A stretch of DNA of 34,273 nt from positions 1 to 34,273 of the forward strand of contig DIQC01000039.1 of assembly GCA_002426495.1 (NCBI GenBank). The letters are read 5' to 3'. Made by a program: the position numbers and the translations under genes. This stretch comes from Thermacetogenium sp. UBA5472. Its GTDB lineage: Bacteria; Bacillota; DSM-12270; Thermacetogeniales; Thermacetogeniaceae. Positions 7,943-15,563 of this stretch are shown here, in pieces (within the stretch, counting starts at the first letter, position 1; each line of letters starts with the position of its first letter). Under the pieces are notes generated by a model. It was given only the letters and a program-made list of their open reading frames with translations, was not told the DNA's origin and did not search any database.

Positions 7943-8485
7943 TTAAGCCTTAATGCCAGCTTTACCTGCTTTACGTCTGATTACTTCGTTTTCATACTTG
8001 ATACCCTTTCCTTTATAAGGCTCAGGACTGCGAACACTCCTGATCTGAGCTGCCAGAGCACCAACCTTCTCCTTATCAATTCCCTTGACTACAATCTTGC
8101 TAACTGCCGGAACCTCGATCTCTAATCCCTCTTCCGGTTCAATCTCAACCTGGTGTGAATATCCGATGTTCAGTACCAGCTTTTTCCCCTGAAGAGCGGC
8201 ACGATAGCCGACTCCAACCAGTTCAAGTGATTTGGAAAAGCCTTTATCCACTCCGCTAACCATGTTCTGAACTAGACTTCTAGTCAACCCGTGCAGAGCA
8301 CGGTGCTTTTTCTCATCTGAGGGCCGGGTTATATAAAGGGTGTTGTCTTCCTGAGCAATCTGCATCTCAGGATGTATTTCCCTGGAAAGTTTCCCTTTAG
8401 GTCCCTTGACCTCCACCAGGTGATCGTCAATTTTCACTTCAACTCCTGCCGGCAATTTAACCGGAAGGCGCCCCACTCTAGACAT
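7943..8485 (-). CDS. rplF: 50S ribosomal protein L6
   Basis: L6 binds near the sarcin-ricin loop and the GTPase centre. The product has 180 residues and the two-repeat fold of the family. It begins MSRVGRLPVKLPAGVEV and ends with the signature PEPYKGKGIKYENEVIRRK. LELVGVGYRAALQGKKL marks the start of the second domain. It starts 12 bases after rpsH. The length is normal. Confidence 0.97.
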   Translation of the reverse strand: MSRVGRLPVKLPAGVEVKIDDHLVEVKGPKGKLSREIHPEMQIAQEDNTLYITRPSDEKKHRALHGLTRSLVQNMVSGVDKGFSKSLELVGVGYRAALQGKKLVLNIGYSHQVEIEPEEGLEIEVPAVSKIVVKGIDKEKVGALAAQIRSVRSPEPYKGKGIKYENEVIRRKAGKAGIKA

Positions 8486-8497
8486 GGTACCATCTCC

Positions 8498-8893
8498 CTA
8501 CCAAATGTAGCATAATACTTCGCCACCCAAGCCTTCTTTTCTAGCTTGTTTGTCAGTCATAAGCCCCTCAGATGTGGATAATATTGCCACACCGAGACCA
8601 CTTAATACTCTAGGCACTTCATCTTTTCTCACATAAACCCGCAAACCAGGCTTACTGATGCGCTTTAATCCGGTAATCACCCTCTGCTTGTCAGGGCCGT
8701 ACTTCATAAAAATGCGTATGATTCCCTGTTTCCCGTCTTTAATGCATTCGAAATGCTTAATATAGCCTTCTGCTTTCAAAATCTCTGCCATAGACTGCTT
8801 CATTTTTGAAGCTGGGATTTCCAGAGAGTCCTTGTAAACTTGGTTTGCATTGCGAATCCTGGTCAAAAAATCAGCAATAGGATCCGTAACCAT
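8498..8893 (-). CDS. rpsH: 30S ribosomal protein S8
   Basis: S8 binds the central domain of 16S rRNA early in assembly, and in E. coli it also represses the spc operon. The product has 131 residues. MVTDPIADFLTRIRNANQVY and the C-terminal LSTSEGLMTDKQARKEGLGG are diagnostic. The ATG follows AAGGAGGTTGAACAT. I do not see a clear S8-binding hairpin near rplE that would point to E. coli-style feedback. It lies between rpsN and rplF. Confidence 0.97.
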   Translation of the reverse strand: MVTDPIADFLTRIRNANQVYKDSLEIPASKMKQSMAEILKAEGYIKHFECIKDGKQGIIRIFMKYGPDKQRVITGLKRISKPGLRVYVRKDEVPRVLSGLGVAILSTSEGLMTDKQARKEGLGGEVLCYIW

Positions 8894-8917
8894 ATGTTCA
8901 ACCTCCTTTGTGCCGAA

Positions 8918-9103
8918 TTACCAGCTAGACTTGACAACACCAGGGATCTGGCCTTTATATGCTAGCTTCCTAAAGCAGATACGGCACATTCCAAATTTAC
9001 GCAAATATCCCCGCGGCCTACCGCACAGAGGGCATCTATTATAGGCCCTGACTTTGTATTTAGGCTTTCTTTGCTGCTTTATTGTTAGCGATTTTTTGGC
9101 CAA
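8918..9103 (-). CDS. rpsN: 30S ribosomal protein S14, type Z (zinc-binding)
   Basis: S14 sits in the 30S head and is needed for late assembly. The product has 61 residues, the short type Z form found in Bacillota, Actinobacteria and thermophiles. C24, C27, C40 and C43 (CPLC, then CRIC) form the zinc site. The start codon is TTG at 9103, with GGAGGG about 8 bases upstream; the N-terminus MAKKSLTIKQQRKPKYKVRA fits the family. It sits between rplE and rpsH as expected. Confidence 0.97.
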   Translation of the reverse strand: MAKKSLTIKQQRKPKYKVRAYNRCPLCGRPRGYLRKFGMCRICFRKLAYKGQIPGVVKSSW

Positions 9104-9142
9104 GCTTTTTCCCTCCTTCTGTTTGCATCTTGGGAGGCTGCA

Positions 9143-9679
9143 CTACTCCCTGAAGGGCATCCCCATCAGTTTGAGCAGCTCCCGAGCCTCTTCATCTGTT
9201 TTTGCTGTGGTGACAACTGTTATATTCATCCCACGCACCTTGTCTATTTGATCAAAATCAATTTCCGGAAAGATCACCTGTTCTCGCAGACCCAGGGTAT
9301 AGTTTCCTCTGCCGTCAAAGGCCTTTGGTGAAATGCCCCTGAAATCCCGCACTCGGGGAAGTACAATATTGACCAGCTTTGAGAAAAAGTCATACATCCG
9401 TTTCCCCCGCAGGGTCACTTTACAGCCGATCTTCATTCCCTCTCGCAGCTTGAAAGCAGCGATTGATTTACTGGCAGTTGTAATCACAGGTCGTTGACCG
9501 GTGATCTGTGCCAGGTCGTTAACCGCACCATCCATAGCCTTTGGATTCTGGATGGCCTCGCCTACCCCCATATTAACAACGATTTTTTCCAACCTGGGGG
9601 CTTCCATAATACTGGTATAATTCAACCTCTTTTGCAACTGAGGAACCACATCGCTGCGGTAGTGTTCTTTAAGACCCAA
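9143..9679 (-). CDS. rplE: 50S ribosomal protein L5
   Basis: L5 binds 5S rRNA and contacts P-site tRNA and S13. The product has 178 residues. Diagnostic segments are EKIVVNMGVGEAIQNPKAMD, TGQRPVITTASKSIAAFKLR and DKVRGMNITVVTTAKTDEEA. The start codon is TTG at 9679, placed 10 bases after AAAGGAG; no in-frame ATG precedes it. It lies between rplX and rpsN. Confidence 0.97.
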   Translation of the reverse strand: MGLKEHYRSDVVPQLQKRLNYTSIMEAPRLEKIVVNMGVGEAIQNPKAMDGAVNDLAQITGQRPVITTASKSIAAFKLREGMKIGCKVTLRGKRMYDFFSKLVNIVLPRVRDFRGISPKAFDGRGNYTLGLREQVIFPEIDFDQIDKVRGMNITVVTTAKTDEEARELLKLMGMPFRE

Positions 9680-9707
9680 TTCTTGCTCACTCCTTTTACC
9701 GTAGCCA

Positions 9708-10034
9708 CTACTTCTCTATGATTTCCCCGCACTTCTTGCAGGCCCGGTAGTAGCGATCATCAGCAAATTTCTTCGTAATCCTGGTGGGCTTATTGCACTT
9801 GCCGCATACCAACATCACATTTGAACTGTCAATCGGTGCTTCCTGCTCTACAATCCCACCCTGGGGAGTTGATTGAGACGGTCGAGTATGCCGCTTGACT
9901 ATATTTACCCCTTCAACAACTACTTTTTTCTTGGAAGGGAGAGCCTGGAGGACTTTACCTTTTTTCCCGGCATCTTTACCGGTCAAAATATATACGTTAT
10001 CCCCTTTTCGCACATGCAATTTAAATTGTGACAT
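9708..10034 (-). CDS. rplX: 50S ribosomal protein L24, with C-terminal zinc ribbon
   Basis: L24 starts large-subunit assembly by binding the 5' end of 23S rRNA. The 108-residue product has the KOW motif KGDNVYILTGKDAGKKGKVL near the N-terminus. It ends with a four-Cys ribbon (C77, C80, C99, C102 in CGKC and CKKC). The start was chosen as the ATG at 10034, 8 bases after GGAGG. Two in-frame GTGs and another ATG lie just upstream but overlap the ribosome binding site. It sits between rplN and rplE. Confidence 0.96.
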   Translation of the reverse strand: MSQFKLHVRKGDNVYILTGKDAGKKGKVLQALPSKKKVVVEGVNIVKRHTRPSQSTPQGGIVEQEAPIDSSNVMLVCGKCNKPTRITKKFADDRYYRACKKCGEIIEK

Positions 10035-10057
10035 CATCTTCACCTCCACCCCAAGAC

Positions 10058-10426
10058 CTAAAGAACCTCAGGGGCTAAAGATACAATTTTCATGAAATCT
10101 TTCTCCCGCAGTTCTCTTGCTACAGGACCGAAGATCCTGGTACCCCGGGGGTTTTTATCATCACCCAAAACTACTGCGGCATTTTCACTAAACTTTATAG
10201 TAGATCCGTCCGGCCGCCTAATGCCCTGGCAGGTTCTGACTACAACAGCACGAATGACTTCGCCTTTTTTTACCATCCCGCCCGGACTTGCTTCTTTCAC
10301 AGAAGCTACAATAACATCACCCACAGAAGCATAGCGCCGACCAGATCCTCCCAGGACCCTAATGCACAACAACTTCTTGGCACCGGTGTTGTCGCCGACT
10401 TTAAGCATTGTCTGCTGCTGGATCAC
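10058..10426 (-). CDS. rplN: 50S ribosomal protein L14
   Basis: L14 forms intersubunit bridges with 16S rRNA. The 122-residue product has exactly the family length. It starts MIQQQTMLKVGDNTGAKKLL and contains GDVIVASVKEASPGG and DDKNPRGTRIFGPVARELR. The start codon is GTG at 10426, 9 bases after GGGAGG. The gene overlaps the 3' end of rpsQ by 26 bases, so its ribosome binding site and start lie inside the S17 coding region. Coupled translation is likely. Confidence 0.97.
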   Translation of the reverse strand: MIQQQTMLKVGDNTGAKKLLCIRVLGGSGRRYASVGDVIVASVKEASPGGMVKKGEVIRAVVVRTCQGIRRPDGSTIKFSENAAVVLGDDKNPRGTRIFGPVARELREKDFMKIVSLAPEVL

Positions 10427-10715
10427 CTGTATTATCCTCCCTTCCTGACGGCGCTAGCTGGACTGCTCTTGAAATAATTTCAGCCACCCGCCACCTCTTC
10501 TCTTTACTCAAGGGACGAGTCTCCATCAGCCTTACTCTGTCGCCAATCCTGCACTCATTATGCTCATCGTGAGCTTTGTACTTTTTGGTTCTCCTTACAA
10601 TACGACCGTACAGAGGATGCCGCACCGATGTCCCTACTTCTACTACCACGGTTTTGTCCATCTTATCGCTGACTACTTTTCCGATCCGTGTTTTACGCTC
10701 TTTTCGTTCTTGCAT
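10401..10715 (-). CDS. rpsQ: 30S ribosomal protein S17, with C-terminal extension
   Basis: S17 binds 16S rRNA early in 30S assembly. The core is an OB fold: TRIGKVVSDKMDKTVVVEV, VRHPLYGRIVRRTKKYKAHD and GDRVRLMETRPLSKEKRWRV. The product has 104 residues, while most S17 proteins have 80-90. The extra 18 or so residues after the core (from about LAPSGRED to the end) are polar and are encoded across the ribosome binding site and start of rplN. The ATG follows the rpmC stop by 11 bases. The core identification is certain; whether the tail has a role is unknown. Confidence 0.96.
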   Translation of the reverse strand: MQERKERKTRIGKVVSDKMDKTVVVEVGTSVRHPLYGRIVRRTKKYKAHDEHNECRIGDRVRLMETRPLSKEKRWRVAEIISRAVQLAPSGREDNTGDPAADNA

Positions 10716-10726
10716 GTCGACACCCC

Positions 10727-10960
10727 CTATCCATCCTGGCCTAACTCTACAACTATCCCGTGCTCTCTATCTAATTCTCTCTCCCGGACGACGGTCTTTG
10801 TCCGTGCAAAGCTACGCCGCACCTCACGAATACGTGAAGTATTATCCAACCGGCCAGTCGCCAGTTGGAAACGCAGACGAAATAATTCATCTTTCAAATC
10901 GTCAAGTTTCTTTTCCAATTCTTCATCTGTGAATTCACGCAAATCCTTAGCCTTGTTCAC
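10727..10960 (-). CDS. rpmC: 50S ribosomal protein L29
   Basis: L29 is a two-helix protein near the peptide exit tunnel. The core NKAKDLREFTDEELEKKLDD and ELFRLRFQLATGRLDNTSRI is diagnostic. I place the start at GTG 10960 (77 residues, 14 bases inside rplP) because the core begins right after it. In-frame GTG codons at 10969 and 10972 are alternatives, as is the longest reading from 10996 (89 residues). Even the short version exceeds the usual 62-70 residues, because of a C-terminal stretch after VRERELDRE. The start is uncertain; the gene is certain. Confidence 0.93.
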   Translation of the reverse strand: MNKAKDLREFTDEELEKKLDDLKDELFRLRFQLATGRLDNTSRIREVRRSFARTKTVVRERELDREHGIVVELGQDG

Positions 10961-11384
10961 CGGCCTCACCACCTGCTTCCTGCCGTTTGATGACACGCGT
11001 CTTAACGGGCAATTTATGACTTGCCAGTCGCATGGCCTCTCGTGCTACATCATCTGGAACTCCAGCCAGTTCAAAGAGAACACGTCCTGGTTTAACTACA
11101 GCCACCCAGTAATCGGGAGCACCCTTACCTTTGCCCATACGGGTTTCTGCCGGTTTGGCAGTCACGGGCTGTTGGGGAAAGATTTTAATCCATACCTTCC
11201 CACCACGCTTTATAAACCGTGTCATAGCGATACGGGCAGCCTCAATCTGACGGGCAGTAATGAATCCCGGTTCCAATGACTGAAGGCCATATTCTCCAAA
11301 ACTGATTTCAGAACCACGTTCGATCTTTCCTGTCGGGCGGCTTAGGTGTGGCTTTCTGTATTTTACCCTCTTGGGCATTAACAT
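10947..11384 (-). CDS. rplP: 50S ribosomal protein L16
   Basis: L16 binds near the A site and organises 23S rRNA for tRNA accommodation. The product has 145 residues. It starts MLMPKRVKYRKPHLSRPTGK and contains FGEYGLQSLEPGFITARQIE, MTRFIKRGGKVWIKIFP and GKGKGAPDYWVAVVKPG. The ATG follows the rpsC stop directly (TAAATG), and a second ATG two codons on is also possible. The 3' end overlaps rpmC. The C-terminal residues after KTRVIKR are a few longer than usual. Confidence 0.97.
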   Translation of the reverse strand: MLMPKRVKYRKPHLSRPTGKIERGSEISFGEYGLQSLEPGFITARQIEAARIAMTRFIKRGGKVWIKIFPQQPVTAKPAETRMGKGKGAPDYWVAVVKPGRVLFELAGVPDDVAREAMRLASHKLPVKTRVIKRQEAGGEAGEQG

Positions 11385-12059
11385 TTAACCTCTGCCCCCT
11401 TCCGCGGGTTTCTTTGCTCTGTGATCCTGTTTCTCCTGAAATACCTCTCCTCGATATATCCATACCTTCACACCGATCTTGCCATACTGTGTATTCGCTT
11501 CGGCAAGACCATAATCAATATCAGCGCGCAATGTATGAAGGGGAACACTACCTTCACTGTGCCACTCAGAGCGTGCCATTTCAGCTCCGGCTAAGCGGCC
11601 GCTTAATCCAATGCGGATCCCTTCTGCTCCCATGCGCATGGTTCTGGAAACCGCCTGCCGCATAGCCCTACGAAAACCTATACGCCGCTCCAGTTGGGAA
11701 GCAACATTTTCTGCAACTAACTGAGCATCAAGTTCCGGCCTTTTTATCTCTACAATATTGACACTGACTTGCTTACCAGATAATTTCTCCAGATCCTTGC
11801 GCAAAGCTTCCACTTCAGTACCTCCACGCCCGATGACAATGCCAGGCTTGGCGGTGTGGACAGAAACGCGTAAGCGATTAGCTGCTCTTTCAATCTCTAC
11901 CAGGGAAATCCCGGCAAGATAAAGCCGTTTCTTAATGTAATCCCTGAGCAATATATCTTCATGAAGTAATTCCCGGTAATTCTTATCGGCATACCACCTG
12001 GAATCCCAATCCTTGATGATGCCTAAACGAAGACCTTTGGGGTGTACCTTTTGTCCCAT
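11385..12059 (-). CDS. rpsC: 30S ribosomal protein S3
   Basis: S3 lines the mRNA entry channel and helps unwind mRNA. The product has 224 residues. The KH domain is visible in HTAKPGIVIGRGGTEVEALR at about 53-72. The C-terminal domain has GAEGIRIGLSGRLAGAEMAR and SEGSVPLHTLRADIDYGLAE. The start MGQKVHPKGLRLGIIKDWDS is canonical. It begins 3 bases after rplV and abuts rplP. No anomalies are seen. Confidence 0.98.
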   Translation of the reverse strand: MGQKVHPKGLRLGIIKDWDSRWYADKNYRELLHEDILLRDYIKKRLYLAGISLVEIERAANRLRVSVHTAKPGIVIGRGGTEVEALRKDLEKLSGKQVSVNIVEIKRPELDAQLVAENVASQLERRIGFRRAMRQAVSRTMRMGAEGIRIGLSGRLAGAEMARSEWHSEGSVPLHTLRADIDYGLAEANTQYGKIGVKVWIYRGEVFQEKQDHRAKKPAEGGRG

Positions 12060-12062
12060 ATC

Positions 12063-12404
12063 TTACCCCTCCTTTCGTTCGGCTACTACTACTGTAATAT
12101 GGCTGGTTCTCCTGCGCTTCACATCGGCGCGTCCCCTGGCCCTTGGGCGGTAGCGTTTAATGATAGGCCCTTCATCTACGAGTATCTTTTTAATAAATAG
12201 ACCATCTCGTTCGAGGCCCTGGTTATGTTCGGCGTTGGCAGCTGCAGAATTGATCACCTTACCTATATAAACCGGCGCTTTGCCCGGCATAAATCGCAAA
12301 GTGGCTAAAGCTTCATCTACAGCCTTGCCTCTCACTAAATCTACTACCTTCCGCATTTTACGCGGGGGGAACCAGATATAGCGTACAACAGCCCTTGCTT
12401 CCAC
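12063..12404 (-). CDS. rplV: 50S ribosomal protein L22
   Basis: L22 lines the exit tunnel with a long beta-hairpin. The product has 113 residues. Conserved parts are FPPRKMRKVVDLVRGKAVDE, VINSAAANAEHNQGL and the hairpin PIIKRYRPRARGRADVKRRR, followed by TSHITVVVAE. The hairpin looks wild type, with no insertion or deletion of the macrolide-resistance kind. The start is GTG at 12404, 9 bases after AAGGAG. It lies between rpsS and rpsC. Confidence 0.97.
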   Translation of the reverse strand: MEARAVVRYIWFPPRKMRKVVDLVRGKAVDEALATLRFMPGKAPVYIGKVINSAAANAEHNQGLERDGLFIKKILVDEGPIIKRYRPRARGRADVKRRRTSHITVVVAERKEG

Positions 12405-12419
12405 GAAAATCCACTCCTT

Positions 12420-12704
12420 CTATTTGAGTGCCGTTGAGCGTTCCGTATGGGCACTATGGCCGCGGAAGAGGCGTGTTGGCGCAAATTCACCCAGTTTATG
12501 TCCCACCATATCCTCGGTTATATAAATGGGAACATGCCTCCGTCCATCATGCACTGCAATCGTATGTCCGATCATCTCGGGAAATATTGTCGATCGACGC
12601 GACCATGTCTTGAATACACGTTTCTCGCCCTTCTCATTCATGTTCTCAATTTTACGCAATAATTTTTCTTCACAATACGGTCCTTTTTTGAGAGAACGAC
12701 CCAA
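12420..12704 (-). CDS. rpsS: 30S ribosomal protein S19
   Basis: S19 is in the 30S head, where it pairs with S13. The product has 94 residues, close to the family norm. MGRSLKKGPYCEEKLLRKIE, KTWSRRSTIFPEMIGHTIAV and GHKLGEFAPTRLFRGHS are the family blocks. The start codon is TTG at 12704, about 9 bases after AAGGAGG; no in-frame ATG is upstream. The order rplB-rpsS-rplV is standard. Confidence 0.97.
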   Translation of the reverse strand: MGRSLKKGPYCEEKLLRKIENMNEKGEKRVFKTWSRRSTIFPEMIGHTIAVHDGRRHVPIYITEDMVGHKLGEFAPTRLFRGHSAHTERSTALK

Positions 12705-12731
12705 GCTTGCATCCCTCCTTAATCACACTTA

Positions 12732-13559
12732 TTATTTCGTGCGCCGCTTAATAATATAACGATCCGAGGCCTTATTCTTCTTGCGTGTCCTGGCACCGAT
12801 TGTCGGTTTTCCCCAAGGAGTAACCGGATGTCGGCCTGCTGTTGACTTGCCTTCTCCACCTCCATGGGGGTGGTCCACCGGGTTCATGACAACACCGCGT
12901 ACCGATGGCCTCCATCCTAACAAACGCCGTCTGCCGGCCTTTCCATATTGAACATTTTCATGATCCAGATTGCCCACCTGGCCAATTGTTGCCTTACAGT
13001 CGGCACGAACCGTCCTCATTTCTCCTGAAGGCATTCTGAGAGTGGCATGATCTCCTTCTCTGGCCATCAAGCGAACAAATGCACCGGCTGAGCGTGCTAA
13101 CTTGGCCCCACCACCAGGGGACATCTCAATGTTGTGTACTATGGTTCCCACTGGGATATTACGCAAGGGAAGGGCATTTCCTAGTTTGATGTCAGCACCT
13201 TCACCAGAAACAACTGTCTCTCCCACTTTCAATCCCAGTGGTGCCAAAATATATCTCTTCTCTCCGTCTGCATAATGGAGTAAGGCGATATAAGCCGTCC
13301 GGTTAGGATCATACTCCAGGGAGGCAACCCGAGCCGGTATTCCATCTTTGTCTCTTTTAAAATCGATCATCCGATATGCACGCTTAACTCCACTGCCGCG
13401 GTGACGCACTGTAATCCGTCCAGTGTTATTACGGCCAGCTTTCTGGCGTATAGGTTTGAGCAAGGATTTTTCAGGCTCCACATCACTCAGTTCCTCATAA
13501 GTGACAGCACTCATAAAACGCCTGCCCGGAGTTGTCGGTTTATATTTTTTTGTTCCCAT
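12732..13559 (-). CDS. rplB: 50S ribosomal protein L2
   Basis: L2 is a primary 23S rRNA binder needed for subunit association and the peptidyl-transferase centre. The product has 275 residues. RHRGSGVKRAYRMIDFKRDK and the C-terminal GVVMNPVDHPHGGGEGKS are diagnostic; the latter carries the conserved His near the peptidyl-transferase centre. The end is the usual basic tail RTRKKNKASDRYIIKRRTK. It starts 31 bases after rplW. Confidence 0.98.
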   Translation of the reverse strand: MGTKKYKPTTPGRRFMSAVTYEELSDVEPEKSLLKPIRQKAGRNNTGRITVRHRGSGVKRAYRMIDFKRDKDGIPARVASLEYDPNRTAYIALLHYADGEKRYILAPLGLKVGETVVSGEGADIKLGNALPLRNIPVGTIVHNIEMSPGGGAKLARSAGAFVRLMAREGDHATLRMPSGEMRTVRADCKATIGQVGNLDHENVQYGKAGRRRLLGWRPSVRGVVMNPVDHPHGGGEGKSTAGRHPVTPWGKPTIGARTRKKNKASDRYIIKRRTK

Positions 13560-13590
13560 GTTCTACCTCCTTCCGCGGCTATTTAAAATC

Positions 13591-13887
13591 CTATGAAAGC
13601 AGTTCTTCAAAAACATCTATCTTATCGCCCTCATTCAAGGTAACTATTGCTTTTTTACGCATCGGCGTTAAACCCTCGTAGCGCCCGACACGCTTTTTCT
13701 TCCCTTTCACATTCATCGTATTAACCGCTAATACCTTGACATTAAAAAGCTCTTCTATAGCATTTCTGATCTCAATTTTATTAGCACTTCTATCCACAAA
13801 AAAGACGTATTTGTTCTGCTCCTGGGCAAGATTTACCGCCTTTTCTGTCACCAGTGGCCTAATAATGATATCATGAGGGTTGCGCAT
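13591..13887 (-). CDS. rplW: 50S ribosomal protein L23
   Basis: L23 surrounds the exit tunnel and docks trigger factor and SRP. The product has 98 residues from the ATG at 13887, which has AGGAGG 9 bases upstream. Six further codons are open upstream but would give a non-family N-terminus. MRNPHDIIIRPLVTEKAVNL and VFFVDRSANKIEIRNAIEEL identify it. Its start lies inside rplD, with a 17-base overlap. The usual acidic groove for chaperone docking cannot be judged from sequence alone. Confidence 0.97.
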   Translation of the reverse strand: MRNPHDIIIRPLVTEKAVNLAQEQNKYVFFVDRSANKIEIRNAIEELFNVKVLAVNTMNVKGKKKRVGRYEGLTPMRKKAIVTLNEGDKIDVFEELLS

Positions 13888-14509
13888 CAGACAGCACCTC
13901 CTCAATTCTGGTCATCGACTGACTGGTCATCACAACTTTATCTGCAGCCAGAACATCATACGCACTCAAATGATCAGCTAGCCTAAAGAAGACACCGGGA
14001 ATGTTGCGTGTTGCTAATATCACTTCCGGTATTTCCTCACTGGCAACTAGTAGTATATTTCCTGCTGCATCCAGTGAGTCAAGAAGTTTAATGGCTTCTT
14101 TGGTTTTGGGTGCAGAGAGTTTAAAATCTTCGATTACAACTAATTCCCCCTCGGTAGCCCGTACAGAAAGTGCTGATTTCAGTGCCAAGCGACGCATTTT
14201 GCGAGGCATAGCCTGCTTGTAACTGCGTGGCTGTGGTCCGAAGACAATCCCGCCTCCACGCCAGATCGGTGAGCGAATGCTTCCTACTCGTGCTCGTCCT
14301 GTGCCCTTTTGGCGCCATGGCTTGCGGCCACCGCCTCTGACTTCGCCACGGTTCTTGACAGCAGCTGTCCCTGCTCTCTGGTTCGCCAGATGGCGCACAA
14401 CGGCCTGGTGAAGGATATCTTCTTTAATCGGGACTCCAAACACATCATCCCGGAGATCTATATCTCCTGTCCTTTCCCCTTCCGCATTATACAAAGCAGC
14501 TTTCGGCAT
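13871..14509 (-). CDS. rplD: 50S ribosomal protein L4
   Basis: L4 lines the exit tunnel with an extended loop, and in E. coli it also represses its own operon. The product has 212 residues. The loop region is visible in KNRGEVRGGGRKPWRQKGTG and ARVGSIRSPIWRGGGIVFGP at about residues 53-92 and looks wild type for macrolide binding. The C-terminal globular part ends with SMTRIEEVLSDAQPS. It starts 20 bases after rplC and overlaps rplW by 17 bases. Confidence 0.97.
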   Translation of the reverse strand: MPKAALYNAEGERTGDIDLRDDVFGVPIKEDILHQAVVRHLANQRAGTAAVKNRGEVRGGGRKPWRQKGTGRARVGSIRSPIWRGGGIVFGPQPRSYKQAMPRKMRRLALKSALSVRATEGELVVIEDFKLSAPKTKEAIKLLDSLDAAGNILLVASEEIPEVILATRNIPGVFFRLADHLSAYDVLAADKVVMTSQSMTRIEEVLSDAQPS

Positions 14510-14529
14510 GATTAATTCCTCCTTTCCGA

Positions 14530-15162
14530 CTATTGCAGCGAATCCTTAATTATCAGCAACCCCTTACGAGGACCTGGAACAGCACCCCGCACCAATAAGA
14601 GATTGTTATCACTATCTACTTTTACAACCTGGAGGTTCTGGACGGTGACTCTTTCTCCACCCATCCTTCCAGGCAGCTTTCTCCCTTTAAAGACTCGTGC
14701 CGCTGCCACCGCTCCTAGTGAACCGGGTCCACGATGATATCTGGAACCGTGTGTTTTGGGTCCGCGGTGAGCGCCGTCCTTTTTAATAGAGCCGGCATAA
14801 CCCTTTCCTTTAGAGATTCCCTGGACATTCACACTTTCACCGGGGTTAAAAATATCTACCTTTATTTCTTCCCCTACGTTATAGTTGTTTAACTCTGCCT
14901 CATCCAAACGCATCTCTTTGAGAAAACGGAGCGGCTTGACTTTATCCTTCTTAAAATGGCCGCCCTTAGGTTTGCTCAACCTATCTTCCCTTACATCCTG
15001 GAATCCTACCTGGAGTGCGGCATAACCATCTCGCTCCAGGGTTTTCTTTTGTACAACATAGCAGGGACCGGCTTCTATGATTGTTACCGGTACTGCCTTT
15101 CCTTCTTCGTCAAAAATCTGGGACATACCCACTTTGCGGCCTATAATGCTTTTCCGCAACAT
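14530..15162 (-). CDS. rplC: 50S ribosomal protein L3
   Basis: L3 is an early assembly protein that reaches the peptidyl-transferase centre. With the ATG at 15162 the product has 210 residues. Its start, MLRKSIIGRKVGMSQIFDEE, is standard. The internal loop GYAGSIKKDGAHRGPKTHGS and RYHRGPGSLGAVAAARVFKG is the part that reaches the catalytic centre. AGGAGG ends 5 bases before this ATG; a TTG one codon on (8 bases) and a GTG two codons earlier are less likely. It lies between rpsJ and rplD. Confidence 0.97.
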   Translation of the reverse strand: MLRKSIIGRKVGMSQIFDEEGKAVPVTIIEAGPCYVVQKKTLERDGYAALQVGFQDVREDRLSKPKGGHFKKDKVKPLRFLKEMRLDEAELNNYNVGEEIKVDIFNPGESVNVQGISKGKGYAGSIKKDGAHRGPKTHGSRYHRGPGSLGAVAAARVFKGRKLPGRMGGERVTVQNLQVVKVDSDNNLLLVRGAVPGPRKGLLIIKDSLQ

Positions 15163-15196
15163 TTTCACCTCCTAATCCCTGACCCTCTGGCATTGC

Positions 15197-15505
15197 TTAC
15201 AGCTTGATCTCGATGTCAACCCCTGCCGGAAGGTCGAGACGCATGAGAGCATCTATGGTCTTTGGCGTTGGTTCCAAGATATCGACAAGTCTTTTATGTG
15301 TCCGCATCTCGAATTGCTCCCGAGAGTCTTTATCTACATGTGGTGAACGTAGAACAGTTATAACACTCTTTTCGGTTGGAAGCGGAACTGGCCCTGATAT
15401 CAATGCCCCTGTACGGGTTGCTGTCTCGACGATCTTTTGTGCCGACTGGTCGAGAATTTTGTGATCAAAAGCCTTCAACCTGATACGTATTTTCTGGCGT
15501 GCCAC
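15197..15505 (-). CDS. rpsJ: 30S ribosomal protein S10 (NusE)
   Basis: S10 is a 30S head protein and, as NusE, a transcription antitermination partner that links NusG to the ribosome. I place the start at GTG 15505, 7 bases after GGAGG. It gives MARQKIRIRLKAFDHKILDQ and 102 residues, the usual length. An ATG two codons earlier sits on top of the binding site. The conserved SGPVPLPTEKSVITVLRSPH and DSREQFEMRTHKRLVDI are present. It opens the S10 gene block 58 bases after tuf. I see no clear promoter in that gap, only a short hairpin at 15540-15553. Confidence 0.96.
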   Translation of the reverse strand: MARQKIRIRLKAFDHKILDQSAQKIVETATRTGALISGPVPLPTEKSVITVLRSPHVDKDSREQFEMRTHKRLVDILEPTPKTIDALMRLDLPAGVDIEIKL

Positions 15506-15563
15506 TTTCATCCCTCCTTAAGCAGACCTCGCCACTCCTGTGCCTGATGGCACCGAGGGATTA

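Noticed and set aside
10560..11279. A 239-codon plus-strand frame opposite rplP, rpmC and rpsQ
   Set aside because: It is antisense to three certain ribosomal genes, has no binding site and no family resemblance; it is a codon-bias shadow.
15540..15553. Hairpin GTGCC-TGAT-GGCAC between tuf and rpsJ as a terminator
   Set aside because: The stem is only 5 bp and no U-run follows on the coding strand.
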